Assembly: GCA_964500435.1 (NCBI GenBank)
Contig: CAZCNL010000001.1
Coordinates: 186,001 to 250,000, forward strand
Direction: 5' to 3'
Length of the DNA: 64,000 nt
Source: GWF2-33-9 sp964500435
Lineage (GTDB): Bacteria; Bacteroidota; Ignavibacteria; Kapaibacteriales; UBA2268
The translations under genes were made by a program, and so were the position numbers. A model generated the notes under the pieces. It worked only from the letters and a program-made list of their open reading frames with translations, made no database searches and was not told where the DNA came from. Shown in pieces: positions 26,039 through 36,498 of the stretch (positions are counted from its first letter, which is position 1; the number at the start of each line of letters is the position of its first letter).

Positions 26039-27991
26039 ATGAATAAAATTAGCAAAATAATATTAATTTATCTTTCTTTATTAAATATCTTTTCTCATAC
26101 AATCCTTGCACAATCAATAAACGAAGAAAGTAATTTAGAACAACTTTTTGAAAATTCGGACCAAACAGGTTATTCTGAATCTCAAATGGAATATCTTGAA
26201 TATCGTAAAGCAAATAAATTAAATTTATATTTTGCTACTATCAATGATTTAATTGAATTTCCCGAGTTTGACCCAATAATTTCAAAAAAAATATTAGATT
26301 ATGTGCAAAATCATCCCGATTATTCAATTACAAAATTAACGAAAGATTTAAATCTAACAGGTTCGCAGCTCTTAATTTTAGAATATTGTACTTTTATAAA
26401 GAAAGATGTTACACCAGACAAATTTAATTTACGTACAAGATTTAAATTAAATAATACTAACGATGATATTTATGGATTTGAAAAAAGCAAATTTACAGGG
26501 AATAAATTAGACTATTCTTCAAGAACTTACCTTGCATATAATTCGTTCAATTCAGGGTTAATACTTGATAAAGATGCTGGTGAACCAAACACAATTGATT
26601 ACTTATCTGCTTTTGTAAATTATAAAAATAGATATTTAAACATTATCGCAGGTGATTTTTCTTATGAAATTGGGATGGGCAATATTTTATGGCGTGAATT
26701 TCCAGATAGAAAAGGAATTGATGTATTAGCCCCTACGGTAAGGTTCGGTGATGGCGCTATTCCCTACCGTTCAACATTGGATTTCTCCCTATTCCGAGGT
26801 TTGGCTCTGGACTATAATGTTATTATTAATTCTAAATCCAAAATTTTGCTTTCTGGTTTTGCTTCGAAAAAACAAATGTCCGCAACTTATGATTCTACTA
26901 ATAATTTGATATCATCAATTTACACTATGGGATTATATAGAACGGAAACAGAAAAATCCAAGAAGAATGTTTTAAATGAAACCGCTTTTGGCGGATTTAT
27001 GACTTATTCTTGGAACAATTTGAATGTTGGTGCAGGTTTTTTGTCCTTAAATTATGATTATAATATACAAAGTTCATCTGCTTCTGCATTTGTTGGAAAA
27101 AATGGTATTTTGAAAACATTTTTTGCTAATTACATAGACACAAATTTTTCTGTAGCAACAGAAATAAGCTTGGACGCAAATAATAATATTGGTGGGAAAA
27201 TTGGCTCTGTTCTTGATTTTAATAAGCTTTCTTTATCCATACATTTTAGAACTTTTGATGCAAATTTCCGTTCACCTTATGGGCGAATTTTTGGTGAGTT
27301 TTCATATCCTGCAAATGAGTTAGGCTTATTTTCAGGTTTAAGGTATAAAATGAATAAAAATAATATACTATCCTCCTATCTCGACATTTTTAAAACATAC
27401 GGCAGAACTTATAATGTTGATGATATTGTTCATGGGTTTACATTTTTTACACAATATGATTACAACTTGAAAAGAAATCTATCTGGATTGCTTCGTTTAA
27501 CTTATGAAAATAAGACTGATAGTAAAAACCAAATAATATATCAAAAGCAAAAGTATAGTTTACGAACAGATTTTTCTTATAATATTACAAGAAATTTTTT
27601 TACTAGATTTAGATTTGAATTTTGTTATTTGAATTTTGAACAAGCAATAAAAGATGAAATTGGTATTGCTAATTTCGTTGAACTCTTTTATCAACTTGAT
27701 GGATTAAAAGTATTTAGCAGATTTTCAATATATTCCACAGATAGCTATGATTCAGCTATTTGGCAATATGAATACTTCATTAATGGTACTTTATATTCAT
27801 TTCCTGCTTATCTACAAGGTTCTCGAATTATTGCCGGAATCAAATATGATATTAGTAATTTTTTATATCTTAATTTCCTTTATTCAAATACTTCAAAAAA
27901 TAATTCCAATACTTTAAGTAGTGGTTATGACCAAATACTTGCAAATTACTCGAATAACTTTATATTTCAAATTGAAGTAAATTTTAAATAA
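26039..27991 (+). CDS. Helix-hairpin-helix plus outer-membrane beta-barrel-like protein
   Basis: A 650-residue exported protein. Residues 1-25 form a signal peptide ending ILAQ. Residues about 60-120 (LNLYFATINDLIEFPEFDP, then SKKILDYVQ) match the ComEA-like helix-hairpin-helix pattern, a DNA-binding motif in many families. From about residue 130 onward the sequence alternates polar and hydrophobic residues with many aromatic ends, as in a large beta-barrel, and ends IFQIEVNFK. I chose the ATG at 26039 over a TTG at 26018 because the signal peptide begins there. The next gene is a convergent endonuclease one base away. DNA binding is inference. Confidence 0.7.
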   Translation: MNKISKIILIYLSLLNIFSHTILAQSINEESNLEQLFENSDQTGYSESQMEYLEYRKANKLNLYFATINDLIEFPEFDPIISKKILDYVQNHPDYSITKLTKDLNLTGSQLLILEYCTFIKKDVTPDKFNLRTRFKLNNTNDDIYGFEKSKFTGNKLDYSSRTYLAYNSFNSGLILDKDAGEPNTIDYLSAFVNYKNRYLNIIAGDFSYEIGMGNILWREFPDRKGIDVLAPTVRFGDGAIPYRSTLDFSLFRGLALDYNVIINSKSKILLSGFASKKQMSATYDSTNNLISSIYTMGLYRTETEKSKKNVLNETAFGGFMTYSWNNLNVGAGFLSLNYDYNIQSSSASAFVGKNGILKTFFANYIDTNFSVATEISLDANNNIGGKIGSVLDFNKLSLSIHFRTFDANFRSPYGRIFGEFSYPANELGLFSGLRYKMNKNNILSSYLDIFKTYGRTYNVDDIVHGFTFFTQYDYNLKRNLSGLLRLTYENKTDSKNQIIYQKQKYSLRTDFSYNITRNFFTRFRFEFCYLNFEQAIKDEIGIANFVELFYQLDGLKVFSRFSIYSTDSYDSAIWQYEYFINGTLYSFPAYLQGSRIIAGIKYDISNFLYLNFLYSNTSKNNSNTLSSGYDQILANYSNNFIFQIEVNFK

Positions 27992-27992
27992 T

Positions 27993-29651
27993 TTATTTCA
28001 CTATAATAATTGGTTCAGTTATTTGATTATTTGTATTAGCAATTTGAATAAAAAATAACCCATCTGATTGATTTAAATTAAATGTAATTGCGTTTTGAAA
28101 ATTACTCGATGAAGAATAAATTTTTCTCCCGTAAATATCAAAAATCGAAATATTAACATTTTCTTTTCTGAAAATCTCAGGTATTTGTAATTGAAAAGTG
28201 TTTTGATCTTGTGAATGGATTATTAATTTCTGAATCAATTCTTTTTGTGAAATAGAATTTACGAATAATTCTTTAACTGTAATTTGTTTTGTATTTTGGT
28301 TAGAGTTATAGTGAATTAACAATGTATTTTCTTGTTTATCATCACTTATATCATCTTGTACTTTCAGAGTAATTATAAGCGTGGAATCCGATTCTAATTG
28401 TATATCATTCAGTTTAATAAAATCCACAATGAAAGGTTTGTGGTTCGAATTAATTAATTCAATTGAATTAATGACTAATGGATAAATTCCAGTATTGGTA
28501 ATATATAGATTATACGAATTATTTGAAGCGAGGTAATTTGTTGAAATATCAATTTGATTCGTCGGCGTTTCCAAAGACGGAATATTAGGGAAAATATCAT
28601 TTGTGCTAATGCTGTATATTCTTTCTAAGAATTCAGGGTGGTCAATAAATGGATTTCTTTTGCCTTGTAACTTTGCTATTTCATCGTTTCGATATCTTTC
28701 TCTATCGTCAATTGGGTCGACGTCCATCCACTTCCTTAACGTAGATTCTTGTTGATTAAGATAATTAAACGGGTTATTATAAGCAATCGAGAAATAAAAC
28801 ATACTTCTCGCTACATTACCTTTATGAATATCACGTGGTTCAAAAACAGTATATCCATTAATATCTTTTCCTAATTTTGAGCCACCTTGCTCCCATACAA
28901 TGTTGGATGCAACATATCCGAAAGGAAAATCACCCCTTTTGGCATTTGCTGTTTCATCTGTTGGATACATATGGTAAATATCGCTTTTGGGTGGTTCATA
29001 GTCAGCCCCTTGTGATTGAGGCCAAGTGTGTTCGTTATTAAATTTTGTTGTGTTTACATCGGGAATGCCTGTCGTTTGAATTTTTCGACCTGTGTATACG
29101 CATTCAACCCATCCATCAATATTATCAATACGCCCGAACATATTTTGACGTGCATCTTTATATGTTAAAGATATATGGGTGCTTAAATAATCACTTAATT
29201 TCTTTTTCAAATCTAATGAACTTAAATTTTGTGTAAAATCATCGTATAAATCATTATATTTAAATTTAAGATGTTCATTAAAAAGTGAAACTAATGATTG
29301 ATTCAAATCTTTAACAGTATAGTATACATATATGTTTAAATAATAATCAATGTTATGTTTTGAGTTAACTTTTAAGCTTAATGTGGATGTTTTTCCAGCT
29401 TCAATATTCAAAGGAACATTATCATAAGTAAAAAGTAAATTATAATGAGGATTTGCAAGTTTTAAAGAGTCAATTCGAATTTGATAAATTTGACTTAAAT
29501 TTTGAACTGTCAAGGAGAAAGAATTATCAATATTTGTTGAAAATTCCAAGCCATTTGAACTTGCATTTATTGATATAAAATCATCTGAAAAAACTGGTTG
29601 TACGAATATGTACGAAAAAAACATAAGTAAAATAGTATTTCGAAATTTCAT
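27993..29651 (-). CDS. Secreted endonuclease I-family nuclease with T9SS sorting domain
   Basis: A 552-residue exported nuclease. A signal peptide (residues 1-22, ending VFS) and an N-terminal Ig-like region precede the EndA/NucM-type nuclease domain at about 120-345: TGRKIQTTGIPDVNTTKFN, the catalytic NNEHTWPQSQGA, DIYHMYPTDETANAKRGDFPFG and HKGNVARSMFYFS. A beta domain follows, and the last 80 residues (VNISIFDIYGRKIYSSSSNF, then GLFFIQI) form a type A T9SS C-terminal sorting domain. The protein is expected to be exported by type IX secretion and anchored or released. It ends one base from the convergent HhH/barrel gene. Confidence 0.9.
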   Translation of the reverse strand: MKFRNTILLMFFSYIFVQPVFSDDFISINASSNGLEFSTNIDNSFSLTVQNLSQIYQIRIDSLKLANPHYNLLFTYDNVPLNIEAGKTSTLSLKVNSKHNIDYYLNIYVYYTVKDLNQSLVSLFNEHLKFKYNDLYDDFTQNLSSLDLKKKLSDYLSTHISLTYKDARQNMFGRIDNIDGWVECVYTGRKIQTTGIPDVNTTKFNNEHTWPQSQGADYEPPKSDIYHMYPTDETANAKRGDFPFGYVASNIVWEQGGSKLGKDINGYTVFEPRDIHKGNVARSMFYFSIAYNNPFNYLNQQESTLRKWMDVDPIDDRERYRNDEIAKLQGKRNPFIDHPEFLERIYSISTNDIFPNIPSLETPTNQIDISTNYLASNNSYNLYITNTGIYPLVINSIELINSNHKPFIVDFIKLNDIQLESDSTLIITLKVQDDISDDKQENTLLIHYNSNQNTKQITVKELFVNSISQKELIQKLIIHSQDQNTFQLQIPEIFRKENVNISIFDIYGRKIYSSSSNFQNAITFNLNQSDGLFFIQIANTNNQITEPIIIVK

Positions 29652-29658
29652 TTTAAAC

Positions 29659-30048
29659 CTAATTAAAATTATAATGATATGTGCTCATAATTAGTGGTAA
29701 AAGTACAATGATAAATCCTAAAATTAACAAGCCATAGAAAATTAAAGATGCTATAATTAATATTTTTAATATATAAAAACTTCGGGCTTGTTTTTCAAAT
29801 GCTAAATTTAGAGCATTTTCATCTCTTGTTTCACCAAAATATTTAAATGCTTCTGCGGCATCTTTTAAACGTAAAGAAGCAAATATCACTGGAATTCCTA
29901 TCAATGCACCAATTACTGTCAAAGATTGTATAACTCCGTATATTATTGCAAAGAGAGCCACGAAATTCATATTTTTCGACATTTGATGAACCACTAAATT
30001 ACTTGAAAAATTTGGGTTCATTTTCTCGAAATTTGCACTATTTTCCAT
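29659..30048 (-). CDS. Small membrane protein, DUF5362-like
   Basis: A 129-residue protein with two or three membrane segments: FVALFAIIYGVIQSLTVIGA, IGIPVIFASL and a C-terminal ILKILIIASLIFYGLLILGF. The soluble middle (RLKDAAEAFKYFGETRDENA) resembles DUF5362 proteins of Bacteroidota; the assignment is moderate and no function is known. It lies seven bases upstream of the endonuclease gene and 52 bases after mltG. Confidence 0.55.
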   Translation of the reverse strand: MENSANFEKMNPNFSSNLVVHQMSKNMNFVALFAIIYGVIQSLTVIGALIGIPVIFASLRLKDAAEAFKYFGETRDENALNLAFEKQARSFYILKILIIASLIFYGLLILGFIIVLLPLIMSTYHYNFN

Positions 30049-30100
30049 AAATCCTCTTTTTTAAAAATTAAAATTAAGAAAAAAAATTAAATTTCAATTA

Positions 30101-31111
30101 TTATTGTTCTTTATTTTTTAAGTACTTTTTCACGTTCAACAAATGTTCAGAGTAATTCGAGGCAAAAAAATGCGTTTTAGTGGAATCCATTTTTGCAACA
30201 AAATAATAAAAAGTTGTTTTTTCCGGATTAATTGCTGCATATATTGCATTTCGTCCCGGTGAATTTATTGGAGTTGGTGGTAAACCGAAATTTTTATATG
30301 TATTATAAGGATTATTTAAATTCAAATCTGATTTTGTAATTGTTTTCCGAGGGTAAATAAAATATAAAATTGTAGGGTCTGCTTGAAGCAACATTCCTCT
30401 TTGAAGTCGATTATGGTAAACACTACTAATTAATGGCATTTCGTCGATAACTGATGTTTCTGCTTGTATAATGCTTGCTAATTTTAAAATATTATAATCT
30501 GATAAATTTGTATTTTTATTTTCTTTTATTGTCTTCAAAATATCCAATTGCTTGCGGACTAATAATTCTAATATTTTTTCAACTGGAGTATTGTTTAAGA
30601 AGAAATATGTTTCGGGCATCAAATATCCTTCAAGTGTATTTACATTTAATCCAAGTTTTTTGGCAAATACAGGTGATTGTAGCAAATCTATTACTTTCAA
30701 GGAATCAATGTTAAGTTGAATATGAAACTGATGAGCAACTTGAAAAATATTTGAACCTTCTATGATTGTAAGACGATTTTGTGTAATTAATTCCTTTGAA
30801 AACAGTTTTTCAATTAAGTCTTTATTTGAAATTGTTTCAGGAATTTCATAAGTCCCAGCTTCAATAAACCTTTTTCTCTTTTTATATTCATATTTAAGAA
30901 TAATTTTGAACAACCAATCTGGTTCGAAATAACCATTCTCGTTAAAAATCTCAACTATTTTATCAGTGCTAGTACCATAAGGCAATGAAATTATAACTTT
31001 ATTTGGATTAATAATTTCTTTATTTAGTGTATGATTGAAAATAAAATAAATAGAAAAGAAAAAAAGAGCAATCACAAGTAATAAAAAAATTAGAATATTA
31101 GTTTTGCGCAC
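30101..31111 (-). CDS. mltG: Endolytic murein transglycosylase
   Basis: A 336-residue inner-membrane enzyme that cleaves nascent glycan strands and sets their length. An N-terminal membrane anchor (residues 6-26) is followed by a LysM-like part and the YceG domain: EGYLMPETYFF, LASIIQAETSVIDEMPLISSV with the catalytic Glu, YHNRLQRGMLLQADPT and NPYNTYKNFGLPPTPINSPG. The start is a GTG at 31111 with GAGG five bases upstream. It begins nine bases after the porU stop, so it is probably read from the porU transcript. Confidence 0.92.
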   Translation of the reverse strand: MRKTNILIFLLLVIALFFFSIYFIFNHTLNKEIINPNKVIISLPYGTSTDKIVEIFNENGYFEPDWLFKIILKYEYKKRKRFIEAGTYEIPETISNKDLIEKLFSKELITQNRLTIIEGSNIFQVAHQFHIQLNIDSLKVIDLLQSPVFAKKLGLNVNTLEGYLMPETYFFLNNTPVEKILELLVRKQLDILKTIKENKNTNLSDYNILKLASIIQAETSVIDEMPLISSVYHNRLQRGMLLQADPTILYFIYPRKTITKSDLNLNNPYNTYKNFGLPPTPINSPGRNAIYAAINPEKTTFYYFVAKMDSTKTHFFASNYSEHLLNVKKYLKNKEQ

Positions 31112-31120
31112 AAATACCTC

Positions 31121-34100
31121 TTAATTTGCGATGATAAAGATTCCCTTTTGTGGCTCTGTCCACAAGGTCGACTGAATTTCAAGTTCGTAAAAATAAACTC
31201 CCGAAGGTAATTTATTACCATAATCATCAAAAAGTGAAATTTGAATATTATTATCACCTAATCTTGTATCAAATTTATATATTTTAACAACTTGCCCCAT
31301 TAAATTATATATTCTTACGATCGAATTTTCATTTAAATTCCGTCCTAAAAATGTATAAGTTAAATTAATTATATCCTTCGCAGGAGATGGATAGACTCCA
31401 ACATTTTCAAGTTTATTATTTTGTTGAACATTCACCTTAAATAATACCGTATCGCTATTACCGGCATAATCTTTTGCTACAATTCGTATGTTATTTGCAG
31501 GAGCTATTGTATTGTTCCCATACTCTAATTGTTCAGGAATAATTACTAATTGACATTTGTAATCAGTATTATTATTTATTGAATTGAAGTAGAATAATTT
31601 TGTTTTATCTGGTGTGATAAAACCACCATTTATCATTACTTCAATCTTCGTGCTATCCGAAATTGAGAATTTAGAATTATCATAAACTTTAATGTTTATT
31701 ATAGGTTGTCGAGAAACAAAATCTCCATTATTGATATATTTTCCATCGAAAGTTACATCAATCCTTGGCTTTAGTGTATCTTCATAAATTTTATTACTTA
31801 AAGTTGTTTGATTGTTGAATGAATAGAATTCATCCGACAAATTTTTAGGATTTATGGTAATTATATAATTATTATATGCTTGACTTTTATCATTATCTAA
31901 AGTAATTTCAATCAATAAACTATCATTTGGATTTAATTGACTAAAATTATTATTATAAAATTCAGATGACCCACTCGTATTAGATTTCATAATATTTAAA
32001 TTTACATTTGTTGCTTTTGTGCGAGGTGATATATTTTCTAAACCTATATGCATAATTGATTTTTCACCTCTTTGGTTAGTTGAATCGTCAATAATTGAAA
32101 GCAATTTTTTAATTGCAAGTTCTGGTTGTGGTACAAAACTTAATTCTAATTCACTAATTTTTTTGTTAATTTCATCATTTGCTCTGTATAAATCTCCTTT
32201 TAATTGTAGTTCCTTATACTTTTGATAAAGTGGAGCGGCTAAATTTAATGTTGTGTCACTGCTAATTATTTGAAATTTAATTAATGTATCAATTTTGTTA
32301 TTATTTTTACCAAAAATTGTTACAAAAAAATTGTCTTTATAAAAATTATTATCGAAATTAGATTTAATTCTAAATGATTTCCAAGCTTTCACTTTAGTAA
32401 AAAATGGCGTAATGAAGGAGCCACTGTGGCGATAAAATTTAAGGTTATGAATAATTGTTGCACTGTCACCATTTGGACTCATTGCTTCAATTGCTTGACC
32501 AGGCTTCCATCCATATTGCCCAATCATTGCGTAAGAATGTGACCAACCTTTATATGCAACATCGGCATAATCATATGACCCTGTAATACTATCAAATAGC
32601 TTTGCACCATAATTTCGTAAAACTGCTTTCAAGGAATCAAAGGAGCCAACTGAAGTTGGTTCAAACATTTGTAATAATACAGGAATTTTAAATGATTTAT
32701 CTGCAGTTACAATGAAAAGATATATATCAGGATTTGTTGAGTAACCTTTGAGAAAATTAACTAATCTAATTGATGATGAATCTGAATGCCAATTATCGCC
32801 ATCAACCCAAGTGTCAAATTGTTGATAAGTTGGCTTTGATTTTGAATCGAGGTATTTTGGAACAGTTACAACATTAAAGCCTCTGAAGTATTCATTATCA
32901 AGAAAAACTGTATGGTCAAGTTCAATATTTCCCCACCTTTTTGTTCTTTCATTACCTGAAACACTTACTAACTTTGCTGTTCTTGTTTCTTCTTCGAAAC
33001 TTAAAGAATTATCCAAAGTATCAATTGTCAAGTTTTGATATGAATTTATACTGAATGTAGTAGGAGAATTTTGTAATATTGAAACATTCTCATCAATACT
33101 CTTGTTGCTCGAAGTAAATATTATTTTTAATACGCTACTTAAATGGTTGTCTTTATCAAGGAAAGATGCATAAACGTAGTAAGTACCATCATTTAAGTTA
33201 ATGGCTGGTTTCCAAGAAATATAATTTTCCTTTAAATTGATTTCATCATCGTTCCCTGTATAAACTAAACTGCCATCTTGGTTATGTATGGAAAAATTGT
33301 ACTTGATAGCAAATTCTTTTTTAGGATTGATGAAACGAAATTCTAAATTGTTTGCATTAACATTCCAATAATTGAATGGGTCTAATGATAAGAGTATGTT
33401 TGAATAAACATAGAAATTAGTTTCATAAATTTTGTTCACCTGTTTAAGTGATTGTATTGAATTTTCGGGGTCAATTACGATTGTAATATGGTGTTCTCCT
33501 GGTTTGTCGTGCACGAAAAGCGGTACTTCTTTTATCAACTTGTAACAAACAGGTTCGATTTCAAAAATAGTAGTATCTGCTTCATTATTGTAATAATCTA
33601 TTAACAATGCTTTTATTGGTTTACTATTTTGAAATCCATTATTGTAAAAAGGTATTTTAAAAAATGCGATAGTATCAGAAACATTAATTTCAGTATTTCC
33701 ATGTTTATTTGTGATAATAAATTCAGGAGCAAAAATATAGATATTTGGAAATCTGCTAATACGTAATTGCAAAAGTGGGTCGCCAATTAAAGATGAATGG
33801 TTTTTAGTTTCTAATTGTGCTTCTTGGTTACCTAAACCATTTTTTCCATAATTAACTAAATCACCAATATAAACAAGATTAGAATTTGAATCAGCAAGAT
33901 TGCTAATTATTCTTTGTATAATGTATCTATTTTCATCAACCCATCCAAAAGTCGATGAACCAATTGAACCAATGAAACCTTTATCTTTAAAATATACATA
34001 ATCTTCATTTCTGGAATTGATTACACTTGGTTCGGCGTGTGCACCGGTGTTACAAGATACTGTAGAAAAGAAAGAATATTTACCATAATTATTTAATTTG

Positions 34101-36436
34101 TATGCTTGCCAACCATCCATATCAAAAATGTTTTGATTAGCATGTCCTATAAAATTTACCCACAGAGCTCCATCATTGATTTTATCTCTAATAAATCCAC
34201 TTTCAGCGTTACCGCCGATATTATTATCGTATTTGGAAACAGAATCCGAAACGCCGCAAAATGGAGGATTTTTTATGTATTCATCGAAAAAATATGATTT
34301 CATATTCGCAAAACTTCTACGCTCGCCGTCTGATTTACCACCTGACAAAAACAAAAAATTCTTCATCCAAGGTTGATCTGGAATACTATCATAAAGTTTC
34401 AATTTGTTTAAATAATTAATTCCATCGTCTAAGGAACTAATTGATATTCGTCCAATTGAAATATCGGGTACATAATTAGAATCTAAAATTGAATACCAAA
34501 AATCAGAGGGTGGAAAACCATAAATTGGAACATAGTCAGTAGCAATTGAACTTGGTAAGTGTTTATAAGGGTCCCAACTTGCATTTCCAATTAAAACCAA
34601 AGTTCTTAAGGAGTCTTGCCAGTTATTATAACTATATTGTAAGAAGTTTTTTATTGCAAATGGACTTTTTTTGCCAAAATTAAATTCATTATAAATATCT
34701 TCAGCATCGATTAATTTTATTTTTAATCCATAACTTTTTTCACGGTATGACTTATAATCTTCTGCAACTTTTTGGAAATCATTATGATAAACTACAACAA
34801 CATCTGCATTGTTTGTTGTGTCGAATAAATATGGATGTGTGACTGTTTGTAAATTCACATTGGTAAAGTTCGTAGAGTCAAGAACTACAATTTCTGAAAT
34901 TTGTCGGACTGGAATTAGTATCTTAGCAGAATAAAGTTGTTGAAATATGCTATCTAACTTTATTTGTTTGGAAATTAGATTAATTGAGTTTTTCTCTTCA
35001 AATAAAATTTGATTATTTTTAATACCTGCTAACCAAATTTCTCCTTTTTGCAAATTATTCAATTTTGTAAAGTTAAATTTTGATAAGTTATCTAAGAATT
35101 CCTTTGGTATTGGATTAGTTCCATTATATGCCAAAATAATAATGTCTGAAGAATTAGAAGCATCAATTTGGGTTTTAAAATCACTTTTATATGCATCAAA
35201 GAAATATGATTTTACACTACTCTTTTCGGAAGAATTAAATTTGAAGAAATTGAAACCTGCTTGTAAACTATAGTAAACACTATCATCGATTTTAACCGCA
35301 AATAAAGGATTTTGAGCTTTCAATGTTAAATATAAAGTTGACTGAATTTTTTGTGTCGAAGGGAATTGAATAATGTTATTTACTGTGTCTATTGCAATAA
35401 TCCGAGTTGATTTAAATCCTTCTATATTTACATAAGAATTTTCTTGAATGTTTTCAATTTGAAAGCTATTGACGAATTGCTCTAAAATTGGTTTTGATTT
35501 ATAATTTAAATCGATATAATCAACACTAACCAACCCATGTCTATAAGGATGTACTTCATAACTTTTAAAGCTTATTAAGTTTAATCCGTCAACTACCTGA
35601 TTGTATTGAAAGTTAAGTAAAAAGGAGTCCTTTCGAATTCTTGAAAAAGTACGGTTTTGCAAACTATCATTATTGAAAAATACTGCAACATTATATTCCG
35701 GATACTTATTTGATGCAACTGCATCCAATAGAGTATCAGTTACACTTTTAAATACTAAATTGAGTTCGATAGGATTATTATCAACAGGATGAAGCATTAA
35801 ATAACTATAAAAAGTGTTCATTGATGCAATATTATCTTGGGTAAGTTCTTTCCAATACCACCCTTCATTATCACTATTGCCTGAATCATATAAATCTTTA
35901 CCATAAGAGCGCACAGAATCTTTTTCGAGGTGAACCTTTAAGGTTATTGAATTGAGTTCTTGAGGATATGTTAATTGTGAATTAATTAAAGAGTAATTTT
36001 TAGTTGGGGGCTTATCAGGGTTGTAAGTCAAAAAAAACGGTTCGTTTGTTGCATAATTATCCCAATATGTCGAATCCCCTTTTGCACGAGAGCCTAAAAA
36101 TATCAAAGTGTCATTATTATTTAAAATACCATCACTATCAATTAAATAGTAACTAACATCTTGGTTAAAATGCAAAAGTTGAAGTTTATTACTGTTTAAA
36201 CCATTCCATTTAGGAATTTTTTCCAGAATTTTTTGAACAGGAATGACAGCAGGAGCATCAGTATTAGTTGAAATTTTAATATAGTCAAGATTTGGATTTA
36301 ACCATTTCTTAGAAACTATATGTTCGATTAAACCTTTCGGATAATTTAATAATTGATGAGTCTTTGCAACAGATTTAATTGAAAATATGAAAAACAAAAA
36401 TAGTAAAACACAAATTATGGATTTATTTATTTTCAT
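31121..36436 (-). CDS. porU: Type IX secretion system sortase-like C25 peptidase (PorU family), very large
   Basis: A 1771-residue exported protein with a signal peptide (about 1-25). The gingipain-like C25 peptidase domain lies near residues 555-925. The catalytic His765 is in NFIGHAN and the catalytic Cys795 in SCNTGAHAEP; GNASWDPYKHLPSS and DISIGRIS are further family motifs. PorU removes the C-terminal sorting domain of T9SS cargo and attaches it to the surface. About 600 residues of beta-rich repeats separate this domain from a type A sorting domain ending VRIYNLMGQVV, PSGVYFYELE. It is longer than the Porphyromonas enzyme (about 1150). A non-PorU C25 cargo protease is a possible alternative. 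Confidence 0.8.
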   Translation of the reverse strand: MKINKSIICVLLFLFFIFSIKSVAKTHQLLNYPKGLIEHIVSKKWLNPNLDYIKISTNTDAPAVIPVQKILEKIPKWNGLNSNKLQLLHFNQDVSYYLIDSDGILNNNDTLIFLGSRAKGDSTYWDNYATNEPFFLTYNPDKPPTKNYSLINSQLTYPQELNSITLKVHLEKDSVRSYGKDLYDSGNSDNEGWYWKELTQDNIASMNTFYSYLMLHPVDNNPIELNLVFKSVTDTLLDAVASNKYPEYNVAVFFNNDSLQNRTFSRIRKDSFLLNFQYNQVVDGLNLISFKSYEVHPYRHGLVSVDYIDLNYKSKPILEQFVNSFQIENIQENSYVNIEGFKSTRIIAIDTVNNIIQFPSTQKIQSTLYLTLKAQNPLFAVKIDDSVYYSLQAGFNFFKFNSSEKSSVKSYFFDAYKSDFKTQIDASNSSDIIILAYNGTNPIPKEFLDNLSKFNFTKLNNLQKGEIWLAGIKNNQILFEEKNSINLISKQIKLDSIFQQLYSAKILIPVRQISEIVVLDSTNFTNVNLQTVTHPYLFDTTNNADVVVVYHNDFQKVAEDYKSYREKSYGLKIKLIDAEDIYNEFNFGKKSPFAIKNFLQYSYNNWQDSLRTLVLIGNASWDPYKHLPSSIATDYVPIYGFPPSDFWYSILDSNYVPDISIGRISISSLDDGINYLNKLKLYDSIPDQPWMKNFLFLSGGKSDGERRSFANMKSYFFDEYIKNPPFCGVSDSVSKYDNNIGGNAESGFIRDKINDGALWVNFIGHANQNIFDMDGWQAYKLNNYGKYSFFSTVSCNTGAHAEPSVINSRNEDYVYFKDKGFIGSIGSSTFGWVDENRYIIQRIISNLADSNSNLVYIGDLVNYGKNGLGNQEAQLETKNHSSLIGDPLLQLRISRFPNIYIFAPEFIITNKHGNTEINVSDTIAFFKIPFYNNGFQNSKPIKALLIDYYNNEADTTIFEIEPVCYKLIKEVPLFVHDKPGEHHITIVIDPENSIQSLKQVNKIYETNFYVYSNILLSLDPFNYWNVNANNLEFRFINPKKEFAIKYNFSIHNQDGSLVYTGNDDEINLKENYISWKPAINLNDGTYYVYASFLDKDNHLSSVLKIIFTSSNKSIDENVSILQNSPTTFSINSYQNLTIDTLDNSLSFEEETRTAKLVSVSGNERTKRWGNIELDHTVFLDNEYFRGFNVVTVPKYLDSKSKPTYQQFDTWVDGDNWHSDSSSIRLVNFLKGYSTNPDIYLFIVTADKSFKIPVLLQMFEPTSVGSFDSLKAVLRNYGAKLFDSITGSYDYADVAYKGWSHSYAMIGQYGWKPGQAIEAMSPNGDSATIIHNLKFYRHSGSFITPFFTKVKAWKSFRIKSNFDNNFYKDNFFVTIFGKNNNKIDTLIKFQIISSDTTLNLAAPLYQKYKELQLKGDLYRANDEINKKISELELSFVPQPELAIKKLLSIIDDSTNQRGEKSIMHIGLENISPRTKATNVNLNIMKSNTSGSSEFYNNNFSQLNPNDSLLIEITLDNDKSQAYNNYIITINPKNLSDEFYSFNNQTTLSNKIYEDTLKPRIDVTFDGKYINNGDFVSRQPIINIKVYDNSKFSISDSTKIEVMINGGFITPDKTKLFYFNSINNNTDYKCQLVIIPEQLEYGNNTIAPANNIRIVAKDYAGNSDTVLFKVNVQQNNKLENVGVYPSPAKDIINLTYTFLGRNLNENSIVRIYNLMGQVVKIYKFDTRLGDNNIQISLFDDYGNKLPSGVYFYELEIQSTLWTEPQKGIFIIAN

Positions 36437-36498
36437 CTTTTTTTAATTTTATATAACAATTGAAAACGAAAAAAGTTACAAAGTGTTATATAAAATTT

